A stretch of 64,000 bases of DNA from Candidatus Nezhaarchaeota archaeon. Lineage in GTDB: Archaea > Thermoproteota > Methanomethylicia > Nezhaarchaeales > WYZ-LMO8. The notes beneath the pieces are model-generated. The model was not told where the DNA came from, made no database searches, and was given only the letters and a program-made list of their open reading frames with translations. Location: contig JANXDO010000004.1 of NCBI GenBank assembly GCA_025059375.1, positions 124,001 to 188,000 on the forward strand, written 5' to 3'. Of this stretch, positions 51,723 through 60,561 are shown one piece after another (the first letter of the stretch is position 1; each line of letters starts with the position of its first letter). Made by a program: the position numbers and the translations under genes.

Positions 51723-53474
51723 ATGGCATCCTTAACGGGCACAGCTTACCAAAACTTCTGGTGGCTATCAAACGCCCTCATGAAGCTCCTATATCGTGGC
51801 AGACCATCAAAGCTCAGAGACACCCTCGAAGCTGCTGGAATAAAGGTACATCCAGAAGCATACCTATCGGTGGTGGGGCTTTTCTTCTTAATGTCCGTGG
51901 TGGCATCAGCCATCATTGCATGGCTCACAGGCCTTCTTCCAGTCCTAGTAACCCCCATGGTAGTCCTCTTAATAGGCTACATCATCCCGAGCATAAAAGC
52001 TCAGGATAGGGCTGCGAAGCTGGACATGGAGGCACCATTCATGGCAGCCTACGTGAGCGTTATGGCTACTGGAGGCCTCTCACCCTACTCGAGCTTAAGG
52101 AGGTTGGGGAAGTGTGAGCTCCTACCCCACACATCCAAGGTTGCTAGAGAGATAGAGCTCGATGTACAGTTGAAGGGTATGGCGCCAATAGCAGCAATGG
52201 AGAGGTCTGCAGAGAGGGTACCATCGAGGGAGTATAGAGACTTCCTCATGGGCTACATATCAACGCTAAGGGCTGGTGGAGACGTAATACACTACCTCTT
52301 AACAAGAACGGAGACAATGTTTAGAGACCTAGCAGCTAAGATTAGGATATTTGGAGAGCGTGCTGCAATACTCCTAGAGTCTTACGTAGCAGTATTGATC
52401 CTTGGGACTCTCGGCATAAGCGTGCTGTACCTAGTCTCCATAGCGTTTCAAGGCATCTGGCAATTAGGCTTCACTGTTGGGAACTTCCTACTATACTCGT
52501 ACATCCTAGTGCCAGTAATCTCAGTAATCTTCATATACCTGTCAGAGATGTCGAGCTTTCAAGAACCAGTCTATGAGACAGCACCATACAAGGTCTTCGC
52601 TGCATCACTGCCAATAATGATATTCTTAATGCTCATAACAATCCTCCCATACCTCATGCCTGAACTCTCGTTAATGCCATTGATTAGGGAATTCAAGAAC
52701 TTCCTATCACACTTAAGAGCGCTGCTGAACCTAGAGCGCGGATTGGAGCCAGCTATAGGGATGAGCTTGGTCCTGATACTTGGGACGATCCCATCAGCTA
52801 TAGCTCACAGCTACTACAGCCGTCGGAGAGGGAGTAAGATCGTTAAGGAGGTAACAAACTTTCTCAGAGACTTAACTGAAGTGAGGAAGACGGGGGCTTC
52901 ACCAGAAGCTTGTATAACCCAGTTATCATCGAGACCTTACGGGGTTTTCAGCAAGTACCTAAGCGTAGTTGCTAGACAAATTCGATGGGGTCAACCGATA
53001 AGAGTCATATACGAGTCCTTAAAGAGGAAGATAAGCTCTTGGCTAGCCTTAATTAACCTCTACCTCTTAGTTGATGCGATAGAGGTTGGTGGAGGTAGCC
53101 CAGAAACTCTTGAGACTCTCACAAGGTTTGGTGAGATGCAAGCATCACTCGAAAAGGAGAAGATGGCGGCCCTCCGCCCACTAATAATAATGCCCTACAT
53201 GGGCGCTGCAATAATGATATTCTCAACACTCATAATGGTGAGCTTCATGCGCTCAGCAAGCATGGCAATAGCTCGCTCACCAATGCAGTTCATACAGATA
53301 TTGACGGTAATAGTGCCAGCGCTAGTCTTTCAATCCTACCTAATGGGCTTAGTAACTGGAAAAATAAGCGCTGGATGTACTTCAGCAGGCTTTATGCATG
53401 CTATAATGCTTACATTAATAGCGCTACTATCAATAATCCTCGTGCAGTACATCGGCCTCATACTCTTCCTCTAA
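51723..53474 (+). CDS. TadC/ArlJ-type pilus assembly membrane platform
   Basis: 583 residues with two T2SSF-like domains and about nine helices. Each domain has the cytoplasmic helical stretch: MEAPFMAAYVSVMATGGLSPYSSLRRLGK in the first, VTNFLRDLTEVRKTGASPEACITQL in the second. The C-terminal region (MPYMGAAIMIFSTLIMVSF) is membrane. It is the inner-membrane platform that works with the ATPase. The ATG overlaps nothing and follows the ATPase stop by two bases. Confidence 0.92.
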   Translation: MASLTGTAYQNFWWLSNALMKLLYRGRPSKLRDTLEAAGIKVHPEAYLSVVGLFFLMSVVASAIIAWLTGLLPVLVTPMVVLLIGYIIPSIKAQDRAAKLDMEAPFMAAYVSVMATGGLSPYSSLRRLGKCELLPHTSKVAREIELDVQLKGMAPIAAMERSAERVPSREYRDFLMGYISTLRAGGDVIHYLLTRTETMFRDLAAKIRIFGERAAILLESYVAVLILGTLGISVLYLVSIAFQGIWQLGFTVGNFLLYSYILVPVISVIFIYLSEMSSFQEPVYETAPYKVFAASLPIMIFLMLITILPYLMPELSLMPLIREFKNFLSHLRALLNLERGLEPAIGMSLVLILGTIPSAIAHSYYSRRRGSKIVKEVTNFLRDLTEVRKTGASPEACITQLSSRPYGVFSKYLSVVARQIRWGQPIRVIYESLKRKISSWLALINLYLLVDAIEVGGGSPETLETLTRFGEMQASLEKEKMAALRPLIIMPYMGAAIMIFSTLIMVSFMRSASMAIARSPMQFIQILTVIVPALVFQSYLMGLVTGKISAGCTSAGFMHAIMLTLIALLSIILVQYIGLILFL

Positions 53475-53528
53475 GCAAAACAATATGAGGAACTATAAGT
53501 AAAGATAGTGTGGGGAAGCAATTAAGCC

Positions 53529-54290
53529 TTGATTTGCTTTAAGATCCCTCACGGCAAGCCCCTAAATAGGAGGGGTATTTCACCGGCCGTGTCAACAGCT
53601 ATCATAACCACGGTACTGCTAATACTCCTCGCTATAGCATCTGCCTTTGCAATAAACATGCTTGAAATTCAAGCACAAAACATAGAGTTTGAGCAGGCCA
53701 AGACAACAATGCTAATACTCGATAAAACAATAATTGACGTATCCCTAAGACGTGGAGCAGCTAGCACAATAGCTTTCAACCAAAGGAGCGGTGGAATAGG
53801 CATATATGAAGGAGAGAAAATGAGCATGACAATTTCATGTGGCAACTTAAGCTGGAATAGGACGATAACCCCCTACATCATTAAGTACCGTGGGGGAAGC
53901 ATGGTCTCAGCTGTGGAGGTTAATTTAACGGATCCGGGTGGATTAATAGTTAATGACCCATCAAAGCCATTAGGTTACGTTAGAATTGAAGTCGAAGATG
54001 GCGCATGGATAGTGCTAGATTACAATAGAGTGAGAGTTACCATTAATAAGAGGCTTGGAACGATGGATGTATACTTCATTCGCTTAAAGCCAGGAGTTTT
54101 CGCTGATTCTGATACCGTTACTGTCAGGGCTCAAAATAAGGGCATAAACATGGAGACCATGCAGCTCGGGTCAAGTGCTCATGCACATATCTATGTCAGG
54201 GTTGGCGGTCATGAAGGTGCATTCACATCAGATGTAGCCATATCCACTATTAACGTGATAGAGGTCATTATAGAGGTCTCGATAACTTGA
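53529..54290 (+). CDS. Pilin-like secreted protein with class III signal
   Basis: 253 residues from TTG 53529. The N-terminus FKIPHGKPLNRRG precedes ISPAVSTAIITTVLLILLAIASAFAI, a class III signal with cleavage before ISPA. The outside part is beta-rich with glycosylation sites (NLSWNRT, NLTDP) and includes LIVNDPSKPLGYVRIEVEDGAWIVLDYNRVRVTI. It is the first of five small secreted proteins after the platform gene, probably minor pilins. Confidence 0.8.
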   Translation: MICFKIPHGKPLNRRGISPAVSTAIITTVLLILLAIASAFAINMLEIQAQNIEFEQAKTTMLILDKTIIDVSLRRGAASTIAFNQRSGGIGIYEGEKMSMTISCGNLSWNRTITPYIIKYRGGSMVSAVEVNLTDPGGLIVNDPSKPLGYVRIEVEDGAWIVLDYNRVRVTINKRLGTMDVYFIRLKPGVFADSDTVTVRAQNKGINMETMQLGSSAHAHIYVRVGGHEGAFTSDVAISTINVIEVIIEVSIT

Positions 54291-54291
54291 G

Positions 54292-54831
54292 GTGCTAAAC
54301 TTGGTTCATGTATCTATTGAACACGTAATTGGAACTGTTGCCTTGATAGGCTTAGTAGTAGCTGTTGCGTTATCATACCAAATAACTGCTGGATACCTTG
54401 AGGAGAATACGATAAGGAGCCAGCTGAGACAGATGGCAGAGTACGTATCAATGAGCATAGCGAACATAGTTAGCTTAATGGAGTTCACATATGGAGCTCT
54501 CTCAAGTGGAACAGTCTCAAAGAGTTTAAACTTGCCAGCAACGATAGGTGGTGAGCCTTATAACATAACCATAATCGAGAAGAGTGGAGGGTACTATGTT
54601 CACGTAACCATGATTAAAAGAGCCCACTTGCATGCTGAATCATCAATACCAGTAAGCCCAACAAGAAGGCTGCAAGTCTTCACTGGTGAAGAAGAATTGC
54701 AGATAATACTGCACGATGAGAGCATTGAGCCTAGAGCCTGGGTTTGTGGAGGACCATACGCCGTAGTTTGGTGTCAAAAGGAGATTGATGGTGTGGTCTA
54801 TATCGGCTTGGGGGTGCGTAGAGGAGGTTAA
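54292..54831 (+). CDS. Pilin-like membrane-anchored secreted protein
   Basis: 179 residues from GTG 54292, overlapping nothing and one base after the previous stop. The single N-terminal helix is HVIGTVALIGLVVAVALSYQITAGYLEE, followed by a charged amphipathic segment (RSQLRQMAEYVSMSIANIV) and a small beta domain with LQVFTGEEELQIILHDE. It resembles archaeal minor-pilin-like proteins. No signal-peptidase site is clear. It belongs to the pilus operon. Confidence 0.72.
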   Translation: MLNLVHVSIEHVIGTVALIGLVVAVALSYQITAGYLEENTIRSQLRQMAEYVSMSIANIVSLMEFTYGALSSGTVSKSLNLPATIGGEPYNITIIEKSGGYYVHVTMIKRAHLHAESSIPVSPTRRLQVFTGEEELQIILHDESIEPRAWVCGGPYAVVWCQKEIDGVVYIGLGVRRGG

Positions 54832-54838
54832 TTGATGG

Positions 54839-55873
54839 ATGAAGGCTTACGAGTACATATTTGCGGCAATAGTGATGGTTGCGATATTGATGGTAGCCGT
54901 GCACTTAACCAGCATGCTGCCACAGCTCTACATGAGTATATCTGAAGTAGAGCAAGTGAAGATGGCTGCGCAGAAAGTAATGACTCAAATAATTCTAAGC
55001 CCAGGGGATCCAGAAGACTGGGGAGGCAACATAACCGTAAAAGCAGAGGACATGACATCCTTCGGCTTAGCTGTAAGTACGGTCTACACTAGAGACGTCT
55101 TCATTCTAGATCCAGACAAAGTTCAGAGACTAAGTCAAAGAATTCCAGCTGACCTCTTCATACCACCACACGCAGTTAAGATGCTGCTAAACCTTGGCTT
55201 TGAATACGACATAAGGATGGACTTCATACCAGCACTAACTGTTACCATAAATCGAACAAGTCCAAATAATATTATGATTAACGTGTCCCTAGAGCAAGGT
55301 ATACCAGCTCGAAACGCTAAAGTGACCATTGGAGCAATACTCATCGAAGGTGAAGCCATTAGAATCGTAGATTACAAAGGCGTAACCGATGGAAATGGAC
55401 ACTACAACTTGAGACTAAATGTCTCCACCCCACTACTCTTAGTAGTAGCAGATTATCATGGAGTAGTGAGGGTCGTGGTAAAAGCTCTAGGTGACGTAGT
55501 GGCAGCAAACTTTATCGGCAACTCACTAATAGTTGGTCGAGCCTACCAAGTAAGCAAGATCTATCAAGTATTCATCATAAGGCACCTCGATGGATCATTC
55601 AACATCTCCCACATACGCTGTGAAAACTTCACCAAGACCACTGCCGTCAACTACGATGCATACACTATGAGTAGCATTGAACCAAATACCATCCTAATAG
55701 TCGCATTGACCGGAGATGGACGACTAGTAGCTGCATGGAAGGATGTACCAGAGAGCTATAGCACCACAACCGGCGAGACCTACTCACCCTTAGCTTACAC
55801 ACTTGAACGAAATGTTAAGATCGAGCTATCTATGTACACGTTCAGGTTAAAGATATGGAGAACCTCGCTATGA
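54839..55873 (+). CDS. Pilin-like protein with Ig/carboxypeptidase-regulatory-like domain
   Basis: 344 residues. The N-terminal helix YIFAAIVMVAILMVAVHLTSML is followed by the heptad-like SISEVEQVKMAAQKVMTQIIL. A beta domain at about 140-220 (IMINVSLEQGIPARNAKVTIGA ... KGVTDGNGHYNLRLNVS) resembles repeat folds used for cell-surface adhesion. Several N-x-T/S sites suggest glycosylation. Probably a tip or adhesin-type minor pilin; inference from context. Confidence 0.7.
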   Translation: MKAYEYIFAAIVMVAILMVAVHLTSMLPQLYMSISEVEQVKMAAQKVMTQIILSPGDPEDWGGNITVKAEDMTSFGLAVSTVYTRDVFILDPDKVQRLSQRIPADLFIPPHAVKMLLNLGFEYDIRMDFIPALTVTINRTSPNNIMINVSLEQGIPARNAKVTIGAILIEGEAIRIVDYKGVTDGNGHYNLRLNVSTPLLLVVADYHGVVRVVVKALGDVVAANFIGNSLIVGRAYQVSKIYQVFIIRHLDGSFNISHIRCENFTKTTAVNYDAYTMSSIEPNTILIVALTGDGRLVAAWKDVPESYSTTTGETYSPLAYTLERNVKIELSMYTFRLKIWRTSL

Positions 55874-56328
55874 AGTCGAACTCAAAGTTAGGACAAGTAA
55901 GGGTGATAGAGGCAGTCGTAGCCTCAATAATAATGCTAATAATGCTTACAGCAGCCTTCTCCATGCTCTTCTCGTCAGAGAAGTTCTTTAAGCAAGAAGT
56001 TGTTGACTTGAATCGATTAGCATACAACGTCCTACACTACTTGCTAGAATCTAATGTAGTTGAGGAGGCAGTGAGTGAAGAGGGAGCAGTCAACGAACTA
56101 AAGTTGATGAATGTTGTCGAGAGCTTGATACCTCAAAACGTACTATTCAATTTAACCATCTGGGAGCATGAAGTAAATCGATGGAACTTAATCGCCAGCA
56201 TTCACAACACTCCACTCGAAGTCTTTGAAAAAGCAAGTGAGATTGCCTCAGCTGGAGTAACGTACACTTCGAGGAGTGGAAAAATACTCTACTTAAACCT
56301 TATCCTCGTGCGAACTGGGTTAACGTGA
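55870..56328 (+). CDS. Pilin-like protein, 152 residues
   Basis: The start is ATG 55870, overlapping the previous stop as ATGA, rather than the upstream ATG 55855. The product begins MKSNSKLGQVRVIEAVVASIIMLIMLTAAFSMLF, a short polar head and a single helix with V-I-E at the pilin Glu5-like position. The remainder is a small beta/alpha domain with HEVNRWNLIASIHNTPLE. Likely a minor pilin or initiator in the pilus tip complex. Confidence 0.7.
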   Translation: MKSNSKLGQVRVIEAVVASIIMLIMLTAAFSMLFSSEKFFKQEVVDLNRLAYNVLHYLLESNVVEEAVSEEGAVNELKLMNVVESLIPQNVLFNLTIWEHEVNRWNLIASIHNTPLEVFEKASEIASAGVTYTSRSGKILYLNLILVRTGLT

Positions 56329-56347
56329 CCTTCTTCAATCTACCACC

Positions 56348-57694
56348 ATGATCAACACGCTAGGAATATATAGCGAGCTGACTACACTTTTATTGGCTAT
56401 TGCTAGACAAATCAGATGGTTTACCATGAACGGACTTAAATCTAATAGGCGAGGTCAATTCATAATCATTGCGGCCCTCATAATGGCAGGCTTAATGCTC
56501 TCTCTAGTACTATCAATAAGCAAGTTAAGTACGAGTAGGCTTGAATTAGGTTACGAACCTGTGGACGAAACGGCCTTAGCAATAGCAGGTGACTTTGAAA
56601 GGTGCTTAGTGAGAGCATTAGCTACCGCAACAAAGAGGTATAGTGAGACTTGGAATAAGACGTTAGCTGTAACAAGTGGAGAGGAGGTTATAAAGAACTG
56701 GATTAAAGCAACTTTAGAGTCCTATAGCGGCTTCGGCTTAACGATCACCTTAAACCCTGAAAATGAAACAGACATTGGCAGAAACATAGATTGGTGGATC
56801 GATTGGAGTGGAAAACAAGGTAAAAGTGCAGTCTATGCGACCTTCGACATGGACATCGGGACCTATGGCCTAAAGAACCTAGCCGTAATACTACGAAAAG
56901 CATTACGGCTTAACATATTAAACGCCACATCAACAGACAAAACCCTAAACATAACATTCCAAGTCTACTTAAGCGATGAGAGGCATTACTTCCTACCAAT
57001 ACAATACATTACACCAAGCAACTTAAAGCTGCTTGTAAATAGAACCGAGAGTATTAGCTATGAGATTTTAGAGCTCAAATATCTAGGTCAAGGCAATTAC
57101 AGAGCCCTAATCAACTTTACAAGCCCAATTCCAGGAGGAATCAATGTAATCACGTTAATGGTCACCACCAACGATGGGGTAAAGGTTGCAGCAAGCCTAG
57201 AATATAGAGAGTATAGACCTGATGAGTGGCGAGTTTTCTATATTATGTGGGAGAGAGGTAAGGAGCATTTCGTTTTAGTGCGTCATGAGCCGGAGGAGCA
57301 CCACATAGTTCTGAGCCATGCCAAGACAAATAAACGGGGAAATTCGACTGAGATAACCCCAACATTACGCCTCGGCGATAATGTGACCATAATCCTATAC
57401 GTTACAGCTCGTGGGAACGCGTCCAAAGTTCTTAATGTAACCCTAGGAATATATGACGCTAATGGCACCTACTATAGAATTGGTAGTGTCAACATCACCA
57501 TAGCTGGTCACACCAATACACCCATATCTTACACTATAAGGTTAACACCAGAAATACAATACATACCTTCAGGTAGCAGATTAACCTTAAACTTTACACT
57601 AACCATTGAGAAGGACCCTAGTGGTAGGGGGGATGACAGGGGTGGAGGCGCCTTACATATACATTGTGGTCCTTCAAGGATAATACTTTGGTGA
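56348..57694 (+). CDS. Pilin-like large secreted protein
   Basis: 448 residues from ATG 56348; ATG 56426 is an alternative that would place the signal at the very N-terminus. The anchor is NRRGQFIIIAALIMAGLMLSLVLSI, which in other archaeal pilus loci marks a pilin-like protein. A long beta-rich outside region follows, with many N-x-T/S sites (NETD, NATS, NVTL, NFTL). The C-terminal IEKDPSGRGDDRGGG is a flexible tail. Last gene of the pilus operon. Confidence 0.72.
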   Translation: MINTLGIYSELTTLLLAIARQIRWFTMNGLKSNRRGQFIIIAALIMAGLMLSLVLSISKLSTSRLELGYEPVDETALAIAGDFERCLVRALATATKRYSETWNKTLAVTSGEEVIKNWIKATLESYSGFGLTITLNPENETDIGRNIDWWIDWSGKQGKSAVYATFDMDIGTYGLKNLAVILRKALRLNILNATSTDKTLNITFQVYLSDERHYFLPIQYITPSNLKLLVNRTESISYEILELKYLGQGNYRALINFTSPIPGGINVITLMVTTNDGVKVAASLEYREYRPDEWRVFYIMWERGKEHFVLVRHEPEEHHIVLSHAKTNKRGNSTEITPTLRLGDNVTIILYVTARGNASKVLNVTLGIYDANGTYYRIGSVNITIAGHTNTPISYTIRLTPEIQYIPSGSRLTLNFTLTIEKDPSGRGDDRGGGALHIHCGPSRIILW

Positions 57695-57830
57695 TGCGAA
57701 GAGGCTACATTCAGTACATTAATTAAAACTCTTGTGCATGTGCCATGGAACCCCATACATCGATTCGTGTAGAGCAGGTATTACCAGGTTTTAAATACTT
57801 TAATCAAAAGCAGTATAGTAGGGTAGGAAA

Positions 57831-58238
57831 TTGTCATCTACGACTAAATTCGATGATCCCTCTACTTCTCCCAATAAAGATGAAGCCCTCATAATTAAAA
57901 CCTTCAGTGAGATTATTCAAAGAGCCCTTCAATCTTCGTTTGGAGAGTCTGCAAGCAAAGCTATTATCTTCATCCTTAAAGAAGCTCTAAAGGAGGGTCC
58001 ATGTGAAGCTTTCTGGAGGAACCCAAGAACCGTCTACAGTACAATGATTGATGTCTTCGGTAATGGCACAAAAGTTTTAATCAACGCTTTAATAGCAGAT
58101 ATTAGTCGAAGGTGTGGAGTGGAAATGAGGCCTGAACACTTAATAAAGCTAATAGAAAGTGGCGATCAAAGCTCCATAGAAGAGATACGCTCAATTATTA
58201 GAAAGATTTGTCAGCTTTATGGAGGAGAGAGAATGTGA
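57831..58238 (+). CDS. Small helical protein, NitrOD5-like signalling output domain
   Basis: 135 residues from TTG 57831, with a TATA box GTTTTAAATACTT at about 57788. The helical pattern IIQRALQSSFGESASKAIIFILKEAL ... VYSTMIDVFGNGTKVLINALI resembles the Nitrososphaera output domain NitrOD5, as I recall it from archaeal signalling surveys. It has no enzyme motif. The end overlaps the KaiC-like gene by four bases, so the two are probably partners. Family call moderate. Confidence 0.55.
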   Translation: MSSTTKFDDPSTSPNKDEALIIKTFSEIIQRALQSSFGESASKAIIFILKEALKEGPCEAFWRNPRTVYSTMIDVFGNGTKVLINALIADISRRCGVEMRPEHLIKLIESGDQSSIEEIRSIIRKICQLYGGERM

Positions 58239-59677
58239 GCTCTACAGAGGTTGATAAAACTCCAACAGGAATAAGTGGCTTAGATGAAATCCTTGATGGC
58301 GGCTTTCCAAGAGGTAGCCTAATAGTTCTAGTTGGAAGTCCAGGAACAGGTAAAACAATATTCTCGGCTTGCTTTCTCTATAATGGCGCGCTAAACTATG
58401 GTGAGAAAGGAGTATATGTTAGCTTTGCTGAAGGTAGACAAGTATTTTTTAGGAATATGTGCGGCTTAAAACTGGACTTTGAAGAACTTGAGAGAAGAGG
58501 TGACTTCCTATTCATGGACATGTTAACGGTAAGGGAGGAAGCAGTTTCAACAATCTTAGAGGCAATACTGAGAGAAGTAAGTGAAATTGGAGCTAAACGT
58601 TTAGTTATAGATTCATTCTCAGCTATGGCGCAAGCCCTAAAAGATCCGAATGAAGTTAGAGTCATCTTACACACCATTTTAAGCAAGGTTTCAAGGTTCT
58701 TAGGATGCACTACACTGCTTATTGTTGAAGTTCCCTACGGAGAGAATAGATTTGGCTTAGGCATAGAGGAGTTCGTAGCAGATGGAATAATCCAATTTAG
58801 AAGAGACAAGTATGAGGGGGGAAGGTTCCTTAGAGCTCTGGAAATACTAAAGATGAGAGGTGCACCAATTCAAGAGGCTAACGTCATCTTCACCCTTAAA
58901 GATGGCTTCAAAGCTTTCACACCATTTAGACCTAAAACGATTAGAAAGCCAAGTAGATTCCAGCCTCAGCCAACAATAGAAACATTCTTCTCAACAGGCT
59001 CACCAAGTCTCGATGAAATTCTTGAAGGAGGATACCCAAGAGGTGCGACAGTTCTAATCGAGACTGATGAGCACGTCTCACTAGAACAGTACTCCCTACT
59101 CATCACTCCAACAATGTGGAACTTTCTCGTTCAAGGAAGAGGTGTAATTATCATCCCCTCACCTGGCGTTAACCCAGGCACTATATTGAGAGAGATCGAG
59201 GAGGGAGGCTTAACTAGAGACGAGATAAGTAATCTCCTGAGGATCTGCATTAAAGAGTATCCAGGTATCAGCTCTGAACCCTACCTAATAGCACTTGGAG
59301 GTGAAGATGCATCAAAAGACTACACTAAGTACCTACAAGCTGAAGTCGAGCTAATGGCTAAAACCGGTCAACCAGTACTAAACGTTATAGGAGTGAACTC
59401 TCTCGTTGACATCTACGGGTTGAAGGAGGCCCTCTCAACCATAGGGATCAATGTTGCAAGAACGAGAGAGATGAAAGGCCTAAACATACTACTACTTAGG
59501 CCAGGTTACTCAGAACTTGCTAGAATCTTAGGCGTAATTGCAGATATACATTTAAAGGTTGTACGTGAATATGGAGCTGTACTCGTATACGGCATAAAGC
59601 CTAGGACACCTCTATACGCACTTGAAATCGACTCATCTAGAGGATACTGCCTACCAAAATTAACGCAAATAGTATAA
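58235..59677 (+). CDS. KaiC-like RecA-superfamily ATPase with a degenerate second domain
   Basis: 480 residues from GTG 58235 (overlap GTGA with the previous stop; the longer frame from 58208 is unlikely). Domain 1: TPTGISGLDEILDGGFPRGSL, Walker A VGSPGTGKTIFSACFL, Walker B AKRLVIDSFSAM. Domain 2 (from about residue 258) repeats the entry STGSPSLDEILEGGYPRGATV but the P-loop is replaced by ETDEHVSLEQ, so it cannot bind ATP normally. KaiC-like proteins act as ATP-driven signalling switches in archaea, including control of archaella. Control of the neighbouring pilus is inferred. Confidence 0.85.
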   Translation: MSSTEVDKTPTGISGLDEILDGGFPRGSLIVLVGSPGTGKTIFSACFLYNGALNYGEKGVYVSFAEGRQVFFRNMCGLKLDFEELERRGDFLFMDMLTVREEAVSTILEAILREVSEIGAKRLVIDSFSAMAQALKDPNEVRVILHTILSKVSRFLGCTTLLIVEVPYGENRFGLGIEEFVADGIIQFRRDKYEGGRFLRALEILKMRGAPIQEANVIFTLKDGFKAFTPFRPKTIRKPSRFQPQPTIETFFSTGSPSLDEILEGGYPRGATVLIETDEHVSLEQYSLLITPTMWNFLVQGRGVIIIPSPGVNPGTILREIEEGGLTRDEISNLLRICIKEYPGISSEPYLIALGGEDASKDYTKYLQAEVELMAKTGQPVLNVIGVNSLVDIYGLKEALSTIGINVARTREMKGLNILLLRPGYSELARILGVIADIHLKVVREYGAVLVYGIKPRTPLYALEIDSSRGYCLPKLTQIV

Positions 59678-59733
59678 TCAATTAAAAGAGACATCAAACC
59701 TATTTAAAGCCCTCAAACAGCACATCACCAGAT

Positions 59734-60021
59734 TCAATCACCTTGCTTCTTAACTTCACTACCACCCTCAATCTTCTTAAGCTCACCCTCAATCTCCTTC
59801 TCTATCTCCTCTATTGGCTTTGGTGGGGGTGTTGTAGCGAGAGTATAACCTATCCAGCCTATTATCGCAAACACAGCAATAACAGCTATAGCACCAGTAA
59901 GCTTAAGAACAAAGATATCAGCCCCAGCCATAGGTGGGAAGAATACAAGCCACACATAAATGGCTACTATCAAAACTGAAATAATTAAGAGACCCGCACC
60001 GACAACCTGATCCCTACTCAT
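59734..60021 (-). CDS. Small two-helix membrane protein, unknown
   Basis: 95 residues. Two helices (VVGAGLLIISVLIVAIYVWLVFF and LKLTGAIAVIAVFAIIGWIGYTLA) precede a cytoplasmic tail TPPPKPIEEIEKEIEGELKKIEGG. Similar small proteins are widespread in TACK archaea, but no function is known to me. It starts at ATG 60021 and is convergent with the KaiC-like gene (56-base gap). Confidence 0.7.
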   Translation of the reverse strand: MSRDQVVGAGLLIISVLIVAIYVWLVFFPPMAGADIFVLKLTGAIAVIAVFAIIGWIGYTLATTPPPKPIEEIEKEIEGELKKIEGGSEVKKQGD

Positions 60022-60234
60022 AACACCACCTCAATTAAAGCTACCGCCAAAAAGTGAGATCATCATGTGCTTATAAGCTTTGCCTTTAAGCAACCATCTC
60101 AACAAATCGAGGTTAAGGGCCTCTAAGCATCGACCATCCACCCTTAAACTTAAAATAATTTGCTATGAAGAATTAGAGTAAGGTTAAACTCAACATTAAA
60201 CCTTAAACTAAAACTCCATGTCAACTACTTAATC

Positions 60235-60455
60235 ACCACCTGACTCATTACCTTACTCATAGCTTAAAATGGCTCTAACAAGAGGATGAACGACCATCTT
60301 AGAGAACGCGTTAGTCAAACTAGTGAAGTGGGATCATTAACCTCTACAATTAGCGAAGCAGAGTATACTCTACTTGAAGCATTAAAGTCAACATTAACAT
60401 CGTGCCTCTCACTACACACCTCAAGCCATGGAGAACTAATGTCGCTATCAGCACG
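60235..60455 (-). pseudogene. Decayed partial copy of the flippase gene
   Basis: The stretch at 60262-60316 aligns closely with the 3' end of the flippase gene at 61636-61695 (shared GCT-TAACAAGAGG and TCTTAGAG blocks). The stretch at 60348-60400 matches 61849-61900 almost base for base (AGTATACTCTACTTGAAGC and ATTAAAGTC). About 130 bases between the two blocks are missing. No reading frame is kept on the minus strand. It is a relic of a second flippase copy, reached by reading both loci side by side; the outer limits are approximate. Confidence 0.75.
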
Positions 60456-60561
60456 TCTTCAACAACGAGATCAGGATCAATCTACTATTACATTCATCCT
60501 CATTCAAGGGGAAGCCTTTTATACCATCACTCCGGCTATGCCTACACGAGGTTATCAGAAA

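Noticed and set aside
60286-60561. N-terminal extension of the FkbM protein
   Set aside because: These codons are antisense to the flippase relic and are not conserved-looking; ATG 60562 has a ribosome-binding site.
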